Origin: Alphaproteobacteria bacterium
Lineage (GTDB): Bacteria; Pseudomonadota; Alphaproteobacteria; JAJFIK01
Direction of reading: 5' to 3'
DNA length: 34,744 nt
Assembly (NCBI GenBank): GCA_028280665.1
Contig: JANQLJ010000010.1
Coordinates: forward strand, 1 to 34,744
Shown: positions 23,883 through 32,193 of the stretch, piece after piece
How the letters are laid out: every line of letters begins with the position of its first letter
Numbering within the stretch: position 1 is the stretch's first letter
Notes under the pieces: generated by a model
What the model was told of the DNA's origin: nothing
Seen by the model: only the letters and a program-made list of their open reading frames with translations
Databases searched by the model: none
Made by a program: the position numbers and the translations under genes

Positions 23883-23979
23883 GTCATCCTCTGGCAAGCG
23901 CAGCGCGACCAGAGGATCTACCTCGCTCTCCGAGCGTGATGAAACTAAGGTAGATGCTCGGGTCGAGCCCGAGCATGAC
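23883..23979. repeat. Four-arm palindromic element, copy D (most regular)
   Basis: All helices abut with no unpaired junction base: GTCAT (23883-23887) with ATGAC (23975-23979), CCTCTGG (23888-23894) with CCAGAGG (23909-23915), ATCTACCT (23916-23923) with AGGTAGAT (23948-23955), and GCTCGGG (23956-23962) with CCCGAGC (23968-23974). Arm 2 also holds CGCTC-TCC-GAGCG (23924-23936). The 97-base unit can form an ideal four-way junction. It lies 56 bases downstream of the DUF427 stop. Confidence 0.88.
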
Positions 23980-24035
23980 GACTTCTTGGCTATGCACCTA
24001 TTCAGACCAGGGCATCTGGCTCCCGGTGCGGCAAA

Positions 24036-24320
24036 CTAGTCTACGACCTCAACCCCATTCCAAAAGGCGATGCGGCCGCGCAGGCGGTCGGCTTCTGGTT
24101 TGGTTTCGGGATAGACCCACGCGCCGTTTTGCGCCGTGGCGCCCGCCACCACCACGTGATGATAATGCGCCGTCCCTTTCCAAGGGCAAACGGAAGTGTG
24201 GTCGGAGGGCTTGAGGTATTCCGCTTTCACGTCTTCGGGCGGGAAATAGTGATTGCCTTCGACGACGATGGTGTCGCTGCTTTCGGCGATGACGGCGCCG
24301 TTCCACATGGCTTTAGGCAT
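24036..24320 (-). CDS. DUF427 domain protein
   Basis: The 94-residue protein matches the DUF427 family, with MWNGAVIAESSDTIVVEGNHYFPPED in the first part (positions 5-30), then HTSVCPWKGTAHYHHVVV and a C-terminal IAFWNGVEVVD. The SVCPWKG-x-AHYY-type core is the family signature. It is a small cytoplasmic beta-rich protein whose biochemical role is not established. It is the last gene of a minus-strand run with a DJ-1 protein (6-base gap) and a MaoC hydratase. Repeat copy D lies just downstream. Confidence 0.88.
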   Translation of the reverse strand: MPKAMWNGAVIAESSDTIVVEGNHYFPPEDVKAEYLKPSDHTSVCPWKGTAHYHHVVVAGATAQNGAWVYPETKPEADRLRGRIAFWNGVEVVD

Positions 24321-24326
24321 TGGTCC

Positions 24327-24944
24327 TCACACTTCGGCGGCGTAAGGCGGCGCGGGATCGTACTCCATCATGCGCTGGACCATGCGGGCGTGGCCGGGCC
24401 CGTACATTTGCCCCAACAGCCATAGCGCCATGTCGATCCCCGCGGAAACGCCCGCGGCAGTGACAACATTGCCGTCGCGCACATAGCGGATATTCTTCAA
24501 AACCTCCGCCGCCTCGCCGCGATCTTCCAGGGTGTCGATAAAACTCCAATGGGTGGTGACGCGCTTGCCCGCGCCGGGCCCCGCGGCGGTAAGGATCATT
24601 GCGCCGGTGCAAACGCTCGTCACCCATTCGCAATTCCGCGCGACTTTCCCTATCCAATCAAGCACTTGGGGTTTCAGCACCTCTTTCCGCGTGCCCCGCC
24701 CGCCGGGCACTAGAACCACATCGAGCGCGGGCGCCGTCTCAAAGGAATGATGCGCCATCACGGTCATGCCCTTGGCGCATTCAACGCGGCCGCCTTTTTC
24801 TGAGATCAGCACCACATCGGTGCGCGGCTCGTCCGTCTCAAGATGATCGGCCAGCTCGTTCGACATGGTGAAGACCTCGTAAGGTCCCACGAAGTCGAGC
24901 TCCTCCGCGCCGTCGAAAATGAAAATGCCGACCGTTTTGGTCAT
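24327..24944 (-). CDS. DJ-1/PfpI family protein
   Basis: The 205-residue class I glutamine amidotransferase-like protein begins MTKTVGIFIFDGAEELDFVG with Glu15 in the usual acid position. The nucleophile elbow is VTSVCTGAMIL with Cys112, and AGVSAGIDMAL follows. It resembles the DJ-1/PfpI enzymes that include isonitrile hydratase-like and glyoxalase III-like members; the reaction cannot be chosen from sequence. I use the ATG at 24944, five bases after the MaoC stop, rather than a GTG at 24968 that would overlap MaoC. It is co-transcribed with the DUF427 gene. Confidence 0.88.
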   Translation of the reverse strand: MTKTVGIFIFDGAEELDFVGPYEVFTMSNELADHLETDEPRTDVVLISEKGGRVECAKGMTVMAHHSFETAPALDVVLVPGGRGTRKEVLKPQVLDWIGKVARNCEWVTSVCTGAMILTAAGPGAGKRVTTHWSFIDTLEDRGEAAEVLKNIRYVRDGNVVTAAGVSAGIDMALWLLGQMYGPGHARMVQRMMEYDPAPPYAAEV

Positions 24945-24949
24945 GGGGG

Positions 24950-25807
24950 TCAGTCCGCCAACAGGCACTTGCCGTTTTTGATCACCGTGGCGTCACGTTC
25001 CTTGAGTCGGCACTCGAAGGAAAGCACATTGCCGTCCCGCCACATATCTGTGATGACGGTCTCGCCCGGGAAGACGGGCGCGGAAAAGCGCACGTCGAAG
25101 CCCTTGATGCGGGTGTGGTCGTAGTCGCACGCGGTTTTCAGCACCGCGCGGGCGGCGGTGCCATAGGTGCAAAGCCCATGCAGGATGGGGCGGGGGAACC
25201 CGGCGGCCTTGGCGAAGGCGGGGTCCGCGTGCAGGGGGTTCCGGTCCCCCGAAAGGCGGTAGAGCAGCGCTTGATCGGCACGGGTTTCTAGCTCGCACGA
25301 CATATCGGGCGCACGGGCGGGCACTTCGTGAGGCACGGGCGCGCCGTCCGTGGGGCCGCCAAAGCCGCCATCACCGCGGGCGAAAATGGTGGAACCGAGG
25401 GTACAGAGCTTGTCGCCGGTGGCTTTGTCGAAAATCTCGGTCTCGGAGATGATCAGCGCGCCTTTGTCCGCGCCCTTGTCCACCGCGCCCACCACCTTGC
25501 CATTGGCAACGATAGTGGCGGCGGGGGGCAGGGGCTTGTGCAGCTCCAGCCGCTGCTCGCCGTGAACGATCATCACCCAGTTAAGGTCCGCGCCCGCCAG
25601 CGTGCGGCTGCCCCAGGCGATCACCGTCGCCAGGGTGGGCACCGTGCGCATGTCCGGGGACTCGTAGACGTATCTAAGCTCCGCCTCGTCCAGGGGGTCG
25701 CGGCCCATGCCCACCCCCAGGGCATAGAGCATGGTCTCCCGGTCCGTATAGGTGAACTCCTCGCCTTCGGATTTAAGGCTCATGAGTTTGTCGTAGTCGA
25801 TCGGCAT
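24950..25807 (-). CDS. MaoC-type (R)-specific enoyl-CoA hydratase 2
   Basis: The 285-residue double-hotdog protein resembles the hydratase-2 domain of peroxisomal multifunctional enzyme type 2. The second half carries the signature YRLSGDRNPLHADPAFAKAA (183-202) with catalytic Asp188, Asn190 and His193, then GFPRPILHGLCTYG. It hydrates trans-2-enoyl-CoA to (R)-3-hydroxyacyl-CoA, in contrast to the (S)-specific FadB in this window. The first hotdog half lacks the signature and serves acyl-chain binding, as known for the family. It heads a three-gene operon with the DJ-1 and DUF427 genes. Confidence 0.92.
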   Translation of the reverse strand: MPIDYDKLMSLKSEGEEFTYTDRETMLYALGVGMGRDPLDEAELRYVYESPDMRTVPTLATVIAWGSRTLAGADLNWVMIVHGEQRLELHKPLPPAATIVANGKVVGAVDKGADKGALIISETEIFDKATGDKLCTLGSTIFARGDGGFGGPTDGAPVPHEVPARAPDMSCELETRADQALLYRLSGDRNPLHADPAFAKAAGFPRPILHGLCTYGTAARAVLKTACDYDHTRIKGFDVRFSAPVFPGETVITDMWRDGNVLSFECRLKERDATVIKNGKCLLAD

Positions 25808-25866
25808 GGCGGTGCGCCTTTTTTAAAGTTGGTGTTGGATTAGGTTGGTGACAGGTGGGGCTGGCG

Positions 25867-26289
25867 TCAAGTGATGGCGCCGCGCTGGCGCTCGACAATC
25901 ATCAGTACAATGACGCTTACAAGAACCACGAACATAAGCGCTTCAAGGGCCTGCTCGGCGGGAGAGATCACCTCCACATAGGCCGTCGCCGAGCGCGCCC
26001 AAATCCAGCGGCCGATGTCGATCACCACGGCAACGCTAAGGGTGCGCGTTGCGCCCGCGCGGCCCAAGGCAACCATGGTAAGCGCGGTGACATAGGCGGC
26101 GAGGGCGATCCACATGAGCGTGATCACGCCCCAGGGCATCGTCAGGAAATAAGCCGCCTGTTCCGCGGGCGCAGTTGCGGGCACGGTGCCTGAAAGGCGG
26201 ATCGCGGTCATGGTGAGCGCGCCGAGGGTATTCATCACCACATAGACGGCGATGAGGGCGACGGTGATCCACTTGGAGAGCTTGATCAT
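25867..26289 (-). CDS. Small multi-pass membrane protein, unknown function
   Basis: The 140-residue protein has four predicted membrane helices: about 8-30 (ITVALIAVYVVMNTLGALTM), 50-72 (PWGVITLMWIALAAYVTALT), a weaker one about 83-96, and 113-132 (ALEALMFVVLVSVIVLMIVE). The N-terminal MIKLSKW looks like a normal start. It is 59 bases upstream of the MaoC gene on the same strand, so it could head that operon. No family recognised. Confidence 0.7.
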   Translation of the reverse strand: MIKLSKWITVALIAVYVVMNTLGALTMTAIRLSGTVPATAPAEQAAYFLTMPWGVITLMWIALAAYVTALTMVALGRAGATRTLSVAVVIDIGRWIWARSATAYVEVISPAEQALEALMFVVLVSVIVLMIVERQRGAIT

Positions 26290-26389
26290 GGGACCTCGGC
26301 GAAAGAGGCGCGGGCTGAATGCACGCCGACCCTATCACGGTGTCTTGCGGGGGGCGAGGTCCTCTCCCAAGGGAATGACCACATGAGAA

Positions 26390-26415
26390 GAGGGCGGGCC
26401 GCGGGACCCGCCCTC
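26390..26415 (-). terminator. Hairpin downstream of ompW
   Basis: GAGGGCGGG (26390-26398) and CCCGCCCTC (26407-26415) make a perfect 9-bp stem with an 8-base loop, 29 bases after the ompW stop on the minus strand. The following bases (TTCTCATG) are only weakly T-rich, so it is a probable but not classic intrinsic terminator. Confidence 0.5.
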
Positions 26416-26443
26416 ATCAAGCGTCAGATATATGTCCCCGCGC

Positions 26444-27064
26444 TCAGTAGCGGTAGCCGAATCCGACACCGACAACCCAGGGGTCGAGGTCCACATTGCC
26501 GGTAACAAGGCCCGCGTTCACGTTGACGTCGGTGCTGAGCCAGATTTTCTTGACGTCGATGTTAAAGAGCCAGTGCTCGTCGATCATGATGTCCACGCCG
26601 CCTTGGAGGGCAAAGCCGAACGAATCGTCATAGCTCATATTGATGCCAGCGGGCTCGTCCTCGCCGTAGAAGATCGTGTAGTTGATCCCCACGCCCACAT
26701 AAGGCTGAAACTGGCTTTGGGGGTTGAACCGGTATTGCGCGGTCAGCGTGGGCGGCAGTACCCAGACACTGCCCAGATCGACGTTCCCCAGCCCCGTGAC
26801 ATTTGCGGAGACATCGTGCTCGGTGGTGGCGAGAATAAGCTCGAACGAGATGTTCTCGCTTGCGAAGTAAGTAAAGTCCAGTTCGGGCATCCATGCATCG
26901 TCCACCGAAACGCTGCCCGACGGGGTAAAGGACGCGCTTTCGTCGGGGATGACACCGATGGCGCGTGCCCGCACCTGCCATCCATCCATGTTTGCCAGGG
27001 CCGGGGCGGCAAAACCCGTTACCAAAACGCCGGCGATTGCCGCCGCGATGATCCGTAACCGCAT
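26444..27064 (-). CDS. ompW: OmpW-family outer membrane protein
   Basis: This 206-residue eight-stranded outer-membrane beta-barrel has a signal peptide (cleavage after FAAPALA). Strands include WQVRARAIGVIPDESAS, LPPTLTAQYRFNPQSQFQPY, the YVGVGINYTIFY segment typical of OmpW and a final strand VVGVGFGYRY with terminal aromatic Tyr, the BAM recognition end. OmpW forms a narrow hydrophobic channel thought to pass small hydrophobic compounds. An exact FNR/FixK box lies 93-106 bases upstream. OmpW is FNR-regulated in enteric bacteria, so oxygen control is plausible here. Confidence 0.93.
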   Translation of the reverse strand: MRLRIIAAAIAGVLVTGFAAPALANMDGWQVRARAIGVIPDESASFTPSGSVSVDDAWMPELDFTYFASENISFELILATTEHDVSANVTGLGNVDLGSVWVLPPTLTAQYRFNPQSQFQPYVGVGINYTIFYGEDEPAGINMSYDDSFGFALQGGVDIMIDEHWLFNIDVKKIWLSTDVNVNAGLVTGNVDLDPWVVGVGFGYRY

Positions 27065-27129
27065 GTGTTTGATCTCCCCTCTAGGGTCTAAGGCTTCCCG
27101 CGCGACAGGCGCCCGGTTTGTGAGGCGTA

Positions 27130-27170
27130 CTCATAGCCATATTGCGCGGCGCAACATTGATCTTGATCAA
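27130..27170 (-). promoter_or_regulatory. FNR/FixK box and -10 of the ompW promoter
   Basis: TTGATCTTGATCAA (27157-27170) is a perfect match to the FNR/FixK consensus TTGAT-N4-ATCAA. On the minus strand a -10-like TATGAG (27135-27130) is centred 31 bases from the box centre. That is the geometry of a class II FNR promoter, with the box at about -41.5 and a start near 27122. The box may also affect the divergent gene at 27264. Confidence 0.7.
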
Positions 27171-27263
27171 GCGGGGGAGGGATAGGGGTGCCGGGACCGG
27201 CGCTCAAAATCCCGCGCCGAATTTGACTTTGTTCGTGAAGCACAAGTCGGATAGCGTCATCCC

Positions 27264-27884
27264 ATGGCCGACGAGTTTGACGAGGAACTGGACCGGGGCC
27301 CCGAGGGTTCCATCATCACGCCCATTTTCCTGGGCTGCAGCGCCATGGGGCTTGGCTGCGTCTTTTCCCTGGGCGCGATCATCATCGGCGTGATGATTTT
27401 TCTGCCCGGGGTGTGGTCGCTGGTGAACCAGTTCAGCAGCAATCCCATGCGCGAGCCCGCCATCGCGCTGGCCGAGGCCAACCCCCAGGTGATGGCCGCC
27501 CTTGGCACACCGCTTGAGGCCGAACTTGACGACATTGACGAAACCTCCGGCACCGACGGCATCAACATCGAGGTCGGCGATGCCATTGAAATCAGCGCGA
27601 CTTACGTGATCACCGGTCCCGTGGGCTCGGGGCGCATGCATGTGGTGGGCAGCCGCTTGCTGGAAGCAGACAGCGAGTGGAACCTCAGCTCGGTTCTGGT
27701 CACCCTTGCGGGAGGCGAACAAATCCGCGTCTATCCGGGCGAAAGCGACGTGCCGCCGCCGCCCGCGCAGCTTGCCCCGCCCGCGATCCTGTCACCCCCG
27801 GAGGAAAGCGGCGCGCAAGATGGCGAGACAGGGGAAGATCAAACGCAAGATGACGCGCTGGAGGGCCAGCCGCCTGACAACTAA
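27264..27884 (+). CDS. Coa1-like single-pass membrane protein
   Basis: The 206-residue protein has a short acidic cytoplasmic N-terminus, one membrane helix (about 29-50, GLGCVFSLGAIIIGVMIFL) and an extracytoplasmic domain. That domain has NPQVMAALGTPLEAE, then VITGPVGSGRMHVVGSRLL and WNLSSVLVTL, the pattern of the Coa1 (cytochrome oxidase assembly factor 1) family. The last 45 residues are Pro/Asp/Glu-rich and probably disordered. It precedes the alkylsulfatase by 15 bases, so they are co-transcribed. A function in respiratory enzyme assembly is only inferred from the family name. The ribosome site is weak. Confidence 0.65.
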   Translation: MADEFDEELDRGPEGSIITPIFLGCSAMGLGCVFSLGAIIIGVMIFLPGVWSLVNQFSSNPMREPAIALAEANPQVMAALGTPLEAELDDIDETSGTDGINIEVGDAIEISATYVITGPVGSGRMHVVGSRLLEADSEWNLSSVLVTLAGGEQIRVYPGESDVPPPPAQLAPPAILSPPEESGAQDGETGEDQTQDDALEGQPPDN

Positions 27885-27899
27885 CGCGAGGGGTTTTTG

Positions 27900-29669
27900 A
27901 TGCGTCTACTGACGATTGTGACGGCGATTGTGGCAGGCCTTGCCTTCCTGGCGGCGCCGGCATCTGCGCAAGAAAGCGCCGGGGACGGCGTGCCGGCAAC
28001 GGTCGCCCCCTCGCTTTGGCATCATTCCGCCGAGTTCGAGCGCGAAGTGATCGAGGTCACCGACGGCGTGTGGGTCGCGGTGGGCTTTGCCCTTGCCAAC
28101 TCGATCATGGTGGAAGGCAGCGACGGCGTCGTCATTATCGATGTCACCGAAAGCGTCGAGGAAGCCGAGGCTGTCTGGGCCGCCTTCCAGGAGGTAACCG
28201 ACAAGCCCATCGTGGCGCTCATCTACACTCACAATCACGCCGATCACACTTTCGGCGGCCGGGGCTTTGTTCCCGAGGGCGACATCCCCGTCTATGCCCA
28301 TGACACAACGAACTACTACCTCGACCGGGTGATCAATATCGTACGGCCCATTATCGGCCAGCGGTCCGCGCGCATGTTCGGCACGTTTTTGCCGGAAGGT
28401 CCCGAGGGCCTTGTGAATGACGGCATCGGGCCGTTTCTGGGTCAGGGCGGCGAGAACCAATCGACTATCGGGATCATCCGTCCCAACCATACGTTCCCGC
28501 AGACCCTCGACGTTACGCTCGCGGGCGTGCAGTTCCACCTTGAGCACGCGCCGGGCGAAACCAATGACCAGATCCTGGTGTGGCTGCCGGAAAAGCGCGT
28601 GCTCTTTCCCGGCGATAACATCTACCGCGCTTTTCCCAATCTCTACACCATTCGCGGCACGCCTTACCGGGACGTGGCGGCGTGGGTGCGCTCGCTCGAC
28701 CGTATGCGCGCGCTCAGGCCCGCCTTTCTGGTGCCGTCTCATACCCGCCCGCTTGTGGGCGAGGATGAGATCACTGAGACCCTCACGGTCTATCGCGACG
28801 CCATTCAATATGTGCACGACCAGACGATCCGCGGCATGAACCAGGGCCTTTCACCGGATGAGCTGGTGGAGGAGGTGCATTTGCCTGCGCATCTGGCGAG
28901 CCAACCTTACCTGCTCGAACATTACGGCACGGTGGAATGGTCCGTACGCAACATATTCGGTGGTTATCTCGGCTGGTTCGGCGGCGATGCGGCGTATCTT
29001 TCCCTTACGCCGGTGGGTGAGCGCGCGGAACAAATCGTTGGCCTTGCCGGGGGCGTTACGGGCACCATGGAGGCGTTGCGCGCGGCGGCGGCCAATGATG
29101 AGCACCGCTGGACGGCGGAGCTGGCGAGCTATGTGCTGACCGTCGATCCGGAAAACGCCGAGGCCCGTCAAATCAAGGCCGATGCCTTGCGCGCGCTCGG
29201 CTATGCTTCGGTCAGCCCCGCGGGCAGGAATTATTATCTGACCCAGGCGCTGGAACTCGAAGGTGCGGTTGACGTGGGCGGCGATACGGTCAGCGCGGCG
29301 CAAAGCGCCAGCATCGCGCAGTCGTTCCCCATGGCCAGCATCATGGCCTCGCTGCCCGTGCGCCTGAACCCCGAACGGGCGGCGGGGAAGGACATTGTCG
29401 CCGGGTTCCGGTTCACCGACACCGGTGAGAGCTTCACCATTCACATCCGCAATTCGATCGCGGACTTGCAGGAAGGTTTTCCGGAAGACCCGGACGTTGC
29501 CATCGCAACGACCACCGGGTCGTGGTTCGCGATCCTCACGCGGCAAAAATCGCTGCCCCTCGCCATCGCCACGTTCGACGTGCGGGTGACCACGGGCGCG
29601 CTCTCGATCCCGCAGCTTGTTGAGCTCCTCATGCTCTTTGGCGAGGATGATCCGGATACGGACGACTAA
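27900..29669 (+). CDS. SdsA/BDS1-type alkyl sulfatase (MBL fold)
   Basis: The 589-residue secreted zinc hydrolase is predicted to cleave primary or secondary alkyl sulfates such as SDS to alcohol and sulfate. It has a signal peptide (to about ASAQ), then the metallo-beta-lactamase motif THNHADHTFGG (His111, His113, Asp115, His116), LEHAPGETNDQILVW and PSHTRPL. A dimerisation region and a C-terminal SCP2-like domain (from about 465) follow, the full SdsA1 layout. I chose the ATG at 27900 with a GAGGGG ribosome site over a TTG one codon upstream. Its stop overlaps the convergent patatin gene by four bases. Confidence 0.93.
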   Translation: MRLLTIVTAIVAGLAFLAAPASAQESAGDGVPATVAPSLWHHSAEFEREVIEVTDGVWVAVGFALANSIMVEGSDGVVIIDVTESVEEAEAVWAAFQEVTDKPIVALIYTHNHADHTFGGRGFVPEGDIPVYAHDTTNYYLDRVINIVRPIIGQRSARMFGTFLPEGPEGLVNDGIGPFLGQGGENQSTIGIIRPNHTFPQTLDVTLAGVQFHLEHAPGETNDQILVWLPEKRVLFPGDNIYRAFPNLYTIRGTPYRDVAAWVRSLDRMRALRPAFLVPSHTRPLVGEDEITETLTVYRDAIQYVHDQTIRGMNQGLSPDELVEEVHLPAHLASQPYLLEHYGTVEWSVRNIFGGYLGWFGGDAAYLSLTPVGERAEQIVGLAGGVTGTMEALRAAAANDEHRWTAELASYVLTVDPENAEARQIKADALRALGYASVSPAGRNYYLTQALELEGAVDVGGDTVSAAQSASIAQSFPMASIMASLPVRLNPERAAGKDIVAGFRFTDTGESFTIHIRNSIADLQEGFPEDPDVAIATTTGSWFAILTRQKSLPLAIATFDVRVTTGALSIPQLVELLMLFGEDDPDTDD

Positions 29670-31486
29670 CCCGTAAACCGGGCGAGATCGATCTCGTTGA
29701 GCTTTTCGCTGGCGTGGGCATAGCCTGCGTCCACCACCCGGCGGAACTCGCCCCAGTCGCGAATGGCGATGTCCTGAACGGGGGGCTCGAACAGCAAGTC
29801 TGCGTGCTCGCGGCTTGCCTTGGTTTGCGCCTCGCTGTTCACGGTGCCAGCGCGCATGAGCAGGGAAATGATATTGGGTCCGCCGCGCGCCTCCTCGCCC
29901 AAGATGCCCCAGGGCGGGTTGTCCTCCCAGCCCTTGGTGAGACCGGTGAAGGCGCGGTGGGTTTCCACATCAACGCCGATCACGCAGCCCCGGCGCATTT
30001 CGGCCATGACGTCGGCGGGAAAATTGTTCATGACCGCGCCGTCCACCAGGACCTCGCCGTCCTTGACCACGGGCGGCGCGATGCCGGGGATCGCCACCGA
30101 GGCGCGCAGCGCCCGCCACAGCCTGCCGCGCCGCTGCACAATCTCGTGGCCGGTGGTGAGGTTCGAGATAACGCAGAAGTAAGGCAGCCAAAGTTCTTCA
30201 ATGCAAAGGTCACCGAAGTTCCGTTGCAACAGCTTTTGGATCCTGCCGCCAGTGAACAGCGAGATAGATGGGAACGTGAGGCGGCCCAGGGGATTGGTTT
30301 TGACGAACGATTCATGCATGCGCTCTTCAAGTTCCTGGGCGCTCCATCCGCACGCCACACCGGCCGCGACAATGCCGCCGATGCTGGTCCCGCCCGTGTG
30401 ATCGATGGGGACGCCCGCTTCGCGCAACGCGCGGATGACGCCGATATGGGCAAACCCCCGCGCGCCCCCGCCCGCAAGCACCAGCCCCACCGCGCGGCCT
30501 GAAAGATGCCGCGCCATGCGCTTCATGTCGGCCTCATTGCCGTGACGAATGTTGTGAAGGTAGTCGGCGCCGATGGCGCTTTCCCACGTGGCGGCGCCAT
30601 CGGCTTTCGCAGCACCGCCACCGTGAAGAAGCGCAAGCTCGATGAACCCCCGCGAACTGTGGCTGCCTGCGTGCGCAAGGGGGTGTTCCACGGGCGGCGC
30701 GCTTGAGGCGTGACCCACCAGCAATATGCGGTCCGCTTGGCGGAGGCAGAGCTTGGTCCAGCCGTCATGGGCTTGGTCCGCCAGATAGATCACGTGCTCG
30801 TGGTGGGTTTCCACATTGTAGAACCACTCGCTACTTTGATCCTTGGACTGATGATCGAGCAGGCGCACGCGGCCCCCCATGGCCGCCAGCGCAAGGCCGA
30901 GCCTCTCGCCGATCTCAAGCTCGATACCCGCCTCGGCGACGGGCACCACCGCGATGGTCTTGGGGACCGAGCGCCACTCTTCGATATTGCGCTCGCCACG
31001 CATCACCTCGTGAAGGCGTTTGCTCAAGAGCTTGGCGAGGTTTTCAAGGATCACCGGATAGCGCGCGGTAAGCTCGTGAAAGCCTTCCGCCGAGAGGCGC
31101 AGAAGCTCGGTATCGCGCAGCGCGATCAGGGTGCCGATGCGCCGTTCCCCCGACAGCATGGCAAGCTCGCCCACGGTCTGGCCGGGCACGAATTGCGCCG
31201 CCATGCGGTCCGCGCCGTCCGCGCCCTCGACCCACATGCCCACGCTGCCCGCGGTGATGACGTAGAGCGATTGGCCTTCTTCGCCCTTGCTCATCAGCGT
31301 CCAGCCGCCGGGAATGCTAAGCCATTCGAAGTCGCGCAGGATTTTCGGAAAGTCTTTCGGGTTTACGCCCCGGAAGAGCGCCAGCTTGGGCAGGATCTCA
31401 AGCAGCCGGTCAGGATAGGCCTCAAGGCCCGCGCCGCGCGTGCGAGGCCGTTTGAGTGGTTGTTGCGTGCCCGCGCCTTGGGGCAT
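29666..31486 (-). CDS. Patatin-like phospholipase with cyclic nucleotide-binding domain (NTE-like)
   Basis: The 606-residue protein starts with a cNMP-binding domain (about 35-165, with PGQTVGELAMLSGERR). A middle region of about 150 residues follows (AVVPVAEAGIELEIGERLGL; ADRILLVGHASSAP), then a patatin domain with the oxyanion motif GGGARG (339-344), nucleophile Ser368 in GTSIG and Asp482 in VDGAVMNNFP. This is the bacterial neuropathy-target-esterase layout, expected to hydrolyse (lyso)phospholipids at the membrane. It lies 9 bases after the GST gene in a minus-strand operon. The ligand of the cNMP domain is not evident. Confidence 0.92.
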   Translation of the reverse strand: MPQGAGTQQPLKRPRTRGAGLEAYPDRLLEILPKLALFRGVNPKDFPKILRDFEWLSIPGGWTLMSKGEEGQSLYVITAGSVGMWVEGADGADRMAAQFVPGQTVGELAMLSGERRIGTLIALRDTELLRLSAEGFHELTARYPVILENLAKLLSKRLHEVMRGERNIEEWRSVPKTIAVVPVAEAGIELEIGERLGLALAAMGGRVRLLDHQSKDQSSEWFYNVETHHEHVIYLADQAHDGWTKLCLRQADRILLVGHASSAPPVEHPLAHAGSHSSRGFIELALLHGGGAAKADGAATWESAIGADYLHNIRHGNEADMKRMARHLSGRAVGLVLAGGGARGFAHIGVIRALREAGVPIDHTGGTSIGGIVAAGVACGWSAQELEERMHESFVKTNPLGRLTFPSISLFTGGRIQKLLQRNFGDLCIEELWLPYFCVISNLTTGHEIVQRRGRLWRALRASVAIPGIAPPVVKDGEVLVDGAVMNNFPADVMAEMRRGCVIGVDVETHRAFTGLTKGWEDNPPWGILGEEARGGPNIISLLMRAGTVNSEAQTKASREHADLLFEPPVQDIAIRDWGEFRRVVDAGYAHASEKLNEIDLARFTG

Positions 31487-31495
31487 CGGCGCTCC

Positions 31496-32110
31496 TTAGT
31501 CTGCGACCGCGGTCTGAAAGGCTGGCCGCGCCTCAATGCGTTCGTAATACCTCATAAGATGGGGATGACCCTCCGACGGCAACAGCCCGAAGAGCTGCGA
31601 CAGAACCAGCGGATAAACCACCATGATGTCGGCGGCGGTGAATTGATCCCCCGCCACGTATTCGTGCTCGCTCAAATGCGCGTCCAAGAGCCCCATGCAG
31701 GCGAGCGCGTTTTCGCGCGCCTTTCCGGCGACCTGGGGAAGGCGCTCTTCTTCCGGCAAGATGGCCAGATGCTGCGCCATCACCGAGAGATATGGCTGGT
31801 GCGTTGCCTCGCCGAAATGAAACCATTGCAGATAGCTCGCCGCCGCGGGCGTTGCGGGCAGCGGGTGCAGGCGCCCCTCGCCGTACTTGTCGAGCAGGTA
31901 CTGGATGATCGCGCCCGATTCGAACATGCGCACATCGCCGTCGGCCAGCGCGGGCAAACGGCCCAGGGGATGGATGGCGAGATACTCGGGCGCTTTGTGC
32001 TCGCCCGCCTGAAAGTTGAGGCGCTTAAGCTCGTAGTCGAGGCCAAGCTCTTCGAGCAGCCAGCGGACGCGGAGCGAGCGGGTGTACCGGGCGTGATAGA
32101 GGGTAATCAT
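31496..32110 (-). CDS. Glutathione S-transferase
   Basis: The 204-residue cytosolic GST has an N-terminal thioredoxin-like domain starting ITLYHARYTRSLRVRWLLEE, cis-Pro region LGRLPALADGD and ESGAIIQYL, which holds the glutathione Glu-Ser. The all-alpha C-terminal domain ends with the N-capping motif YVAGDQFTAADIMVVYPL. The class is not fixed by sight; the N-terminal motif resembles bacterial beta/theta-like forms. It is 83 bases downstream of the PaaI thioesterase and 9 bases before the patatin gene. Presence beside a haloalkane dehalogenase suggests a detoxification context, which is inference. Confidence 0.92.
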   Translation of the reverse strand: MITLYHARYTRSLRVRWLLEELGLDYELKRLNFQAGEHKAPEYLAIHPLGRLPALADGDVRMFESGAIIQYLLDKYGEGRLHPLPATPAAASYLQWFHFGEATHQPYLSVMAQHLAILPEEERLPQVAGKARENALACMGLLDAHLSEHEYVAGDQFTAADIMVVYPLVLSQLFGLLPSEGHPHLMRYYERIEARPAFQTAVAD

Positions 32111-32193
32111 GAACGGGTCTTTCCTTAGCGTTGAGGCGGATTGGCGGGCAGGTTAGCGCGGGGCGCGGCCCGGACCAAGGGGTGCCGCGCCCC

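Larger units (their letters stand above)
22510..24035. other. 1.5-kb region without a convincing long gene
   Basis: Between the TetR start and the DUF427 stop there is no recognisable gene. The left part (22510-22810) is AT-richer and carries operator-like palindromes and a 30-codon ORF. The middle (22810-23210) shows only low-complexity GC frames on both strands that match nothing I know. At 23212-23531 there are two short protein-like frames, and 23504-23979 is a run of palindromic elements. Base composition differs from the flanking genes, consistent with an acquired or decayed segment. Confidence 0.7.

Noticed and set aside
23956-23974. tRNA T-arm-like GGGTCGAGCCC
   Set aside because: No acceptor, D or anticodon arm around it. 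It is arm 3 of repeat copy D.
23504-23979. Possible CRISPR array
   Set aside because: The repeats are nested palindromes of unequal length with different arms, without regular spacers and without cas genes.
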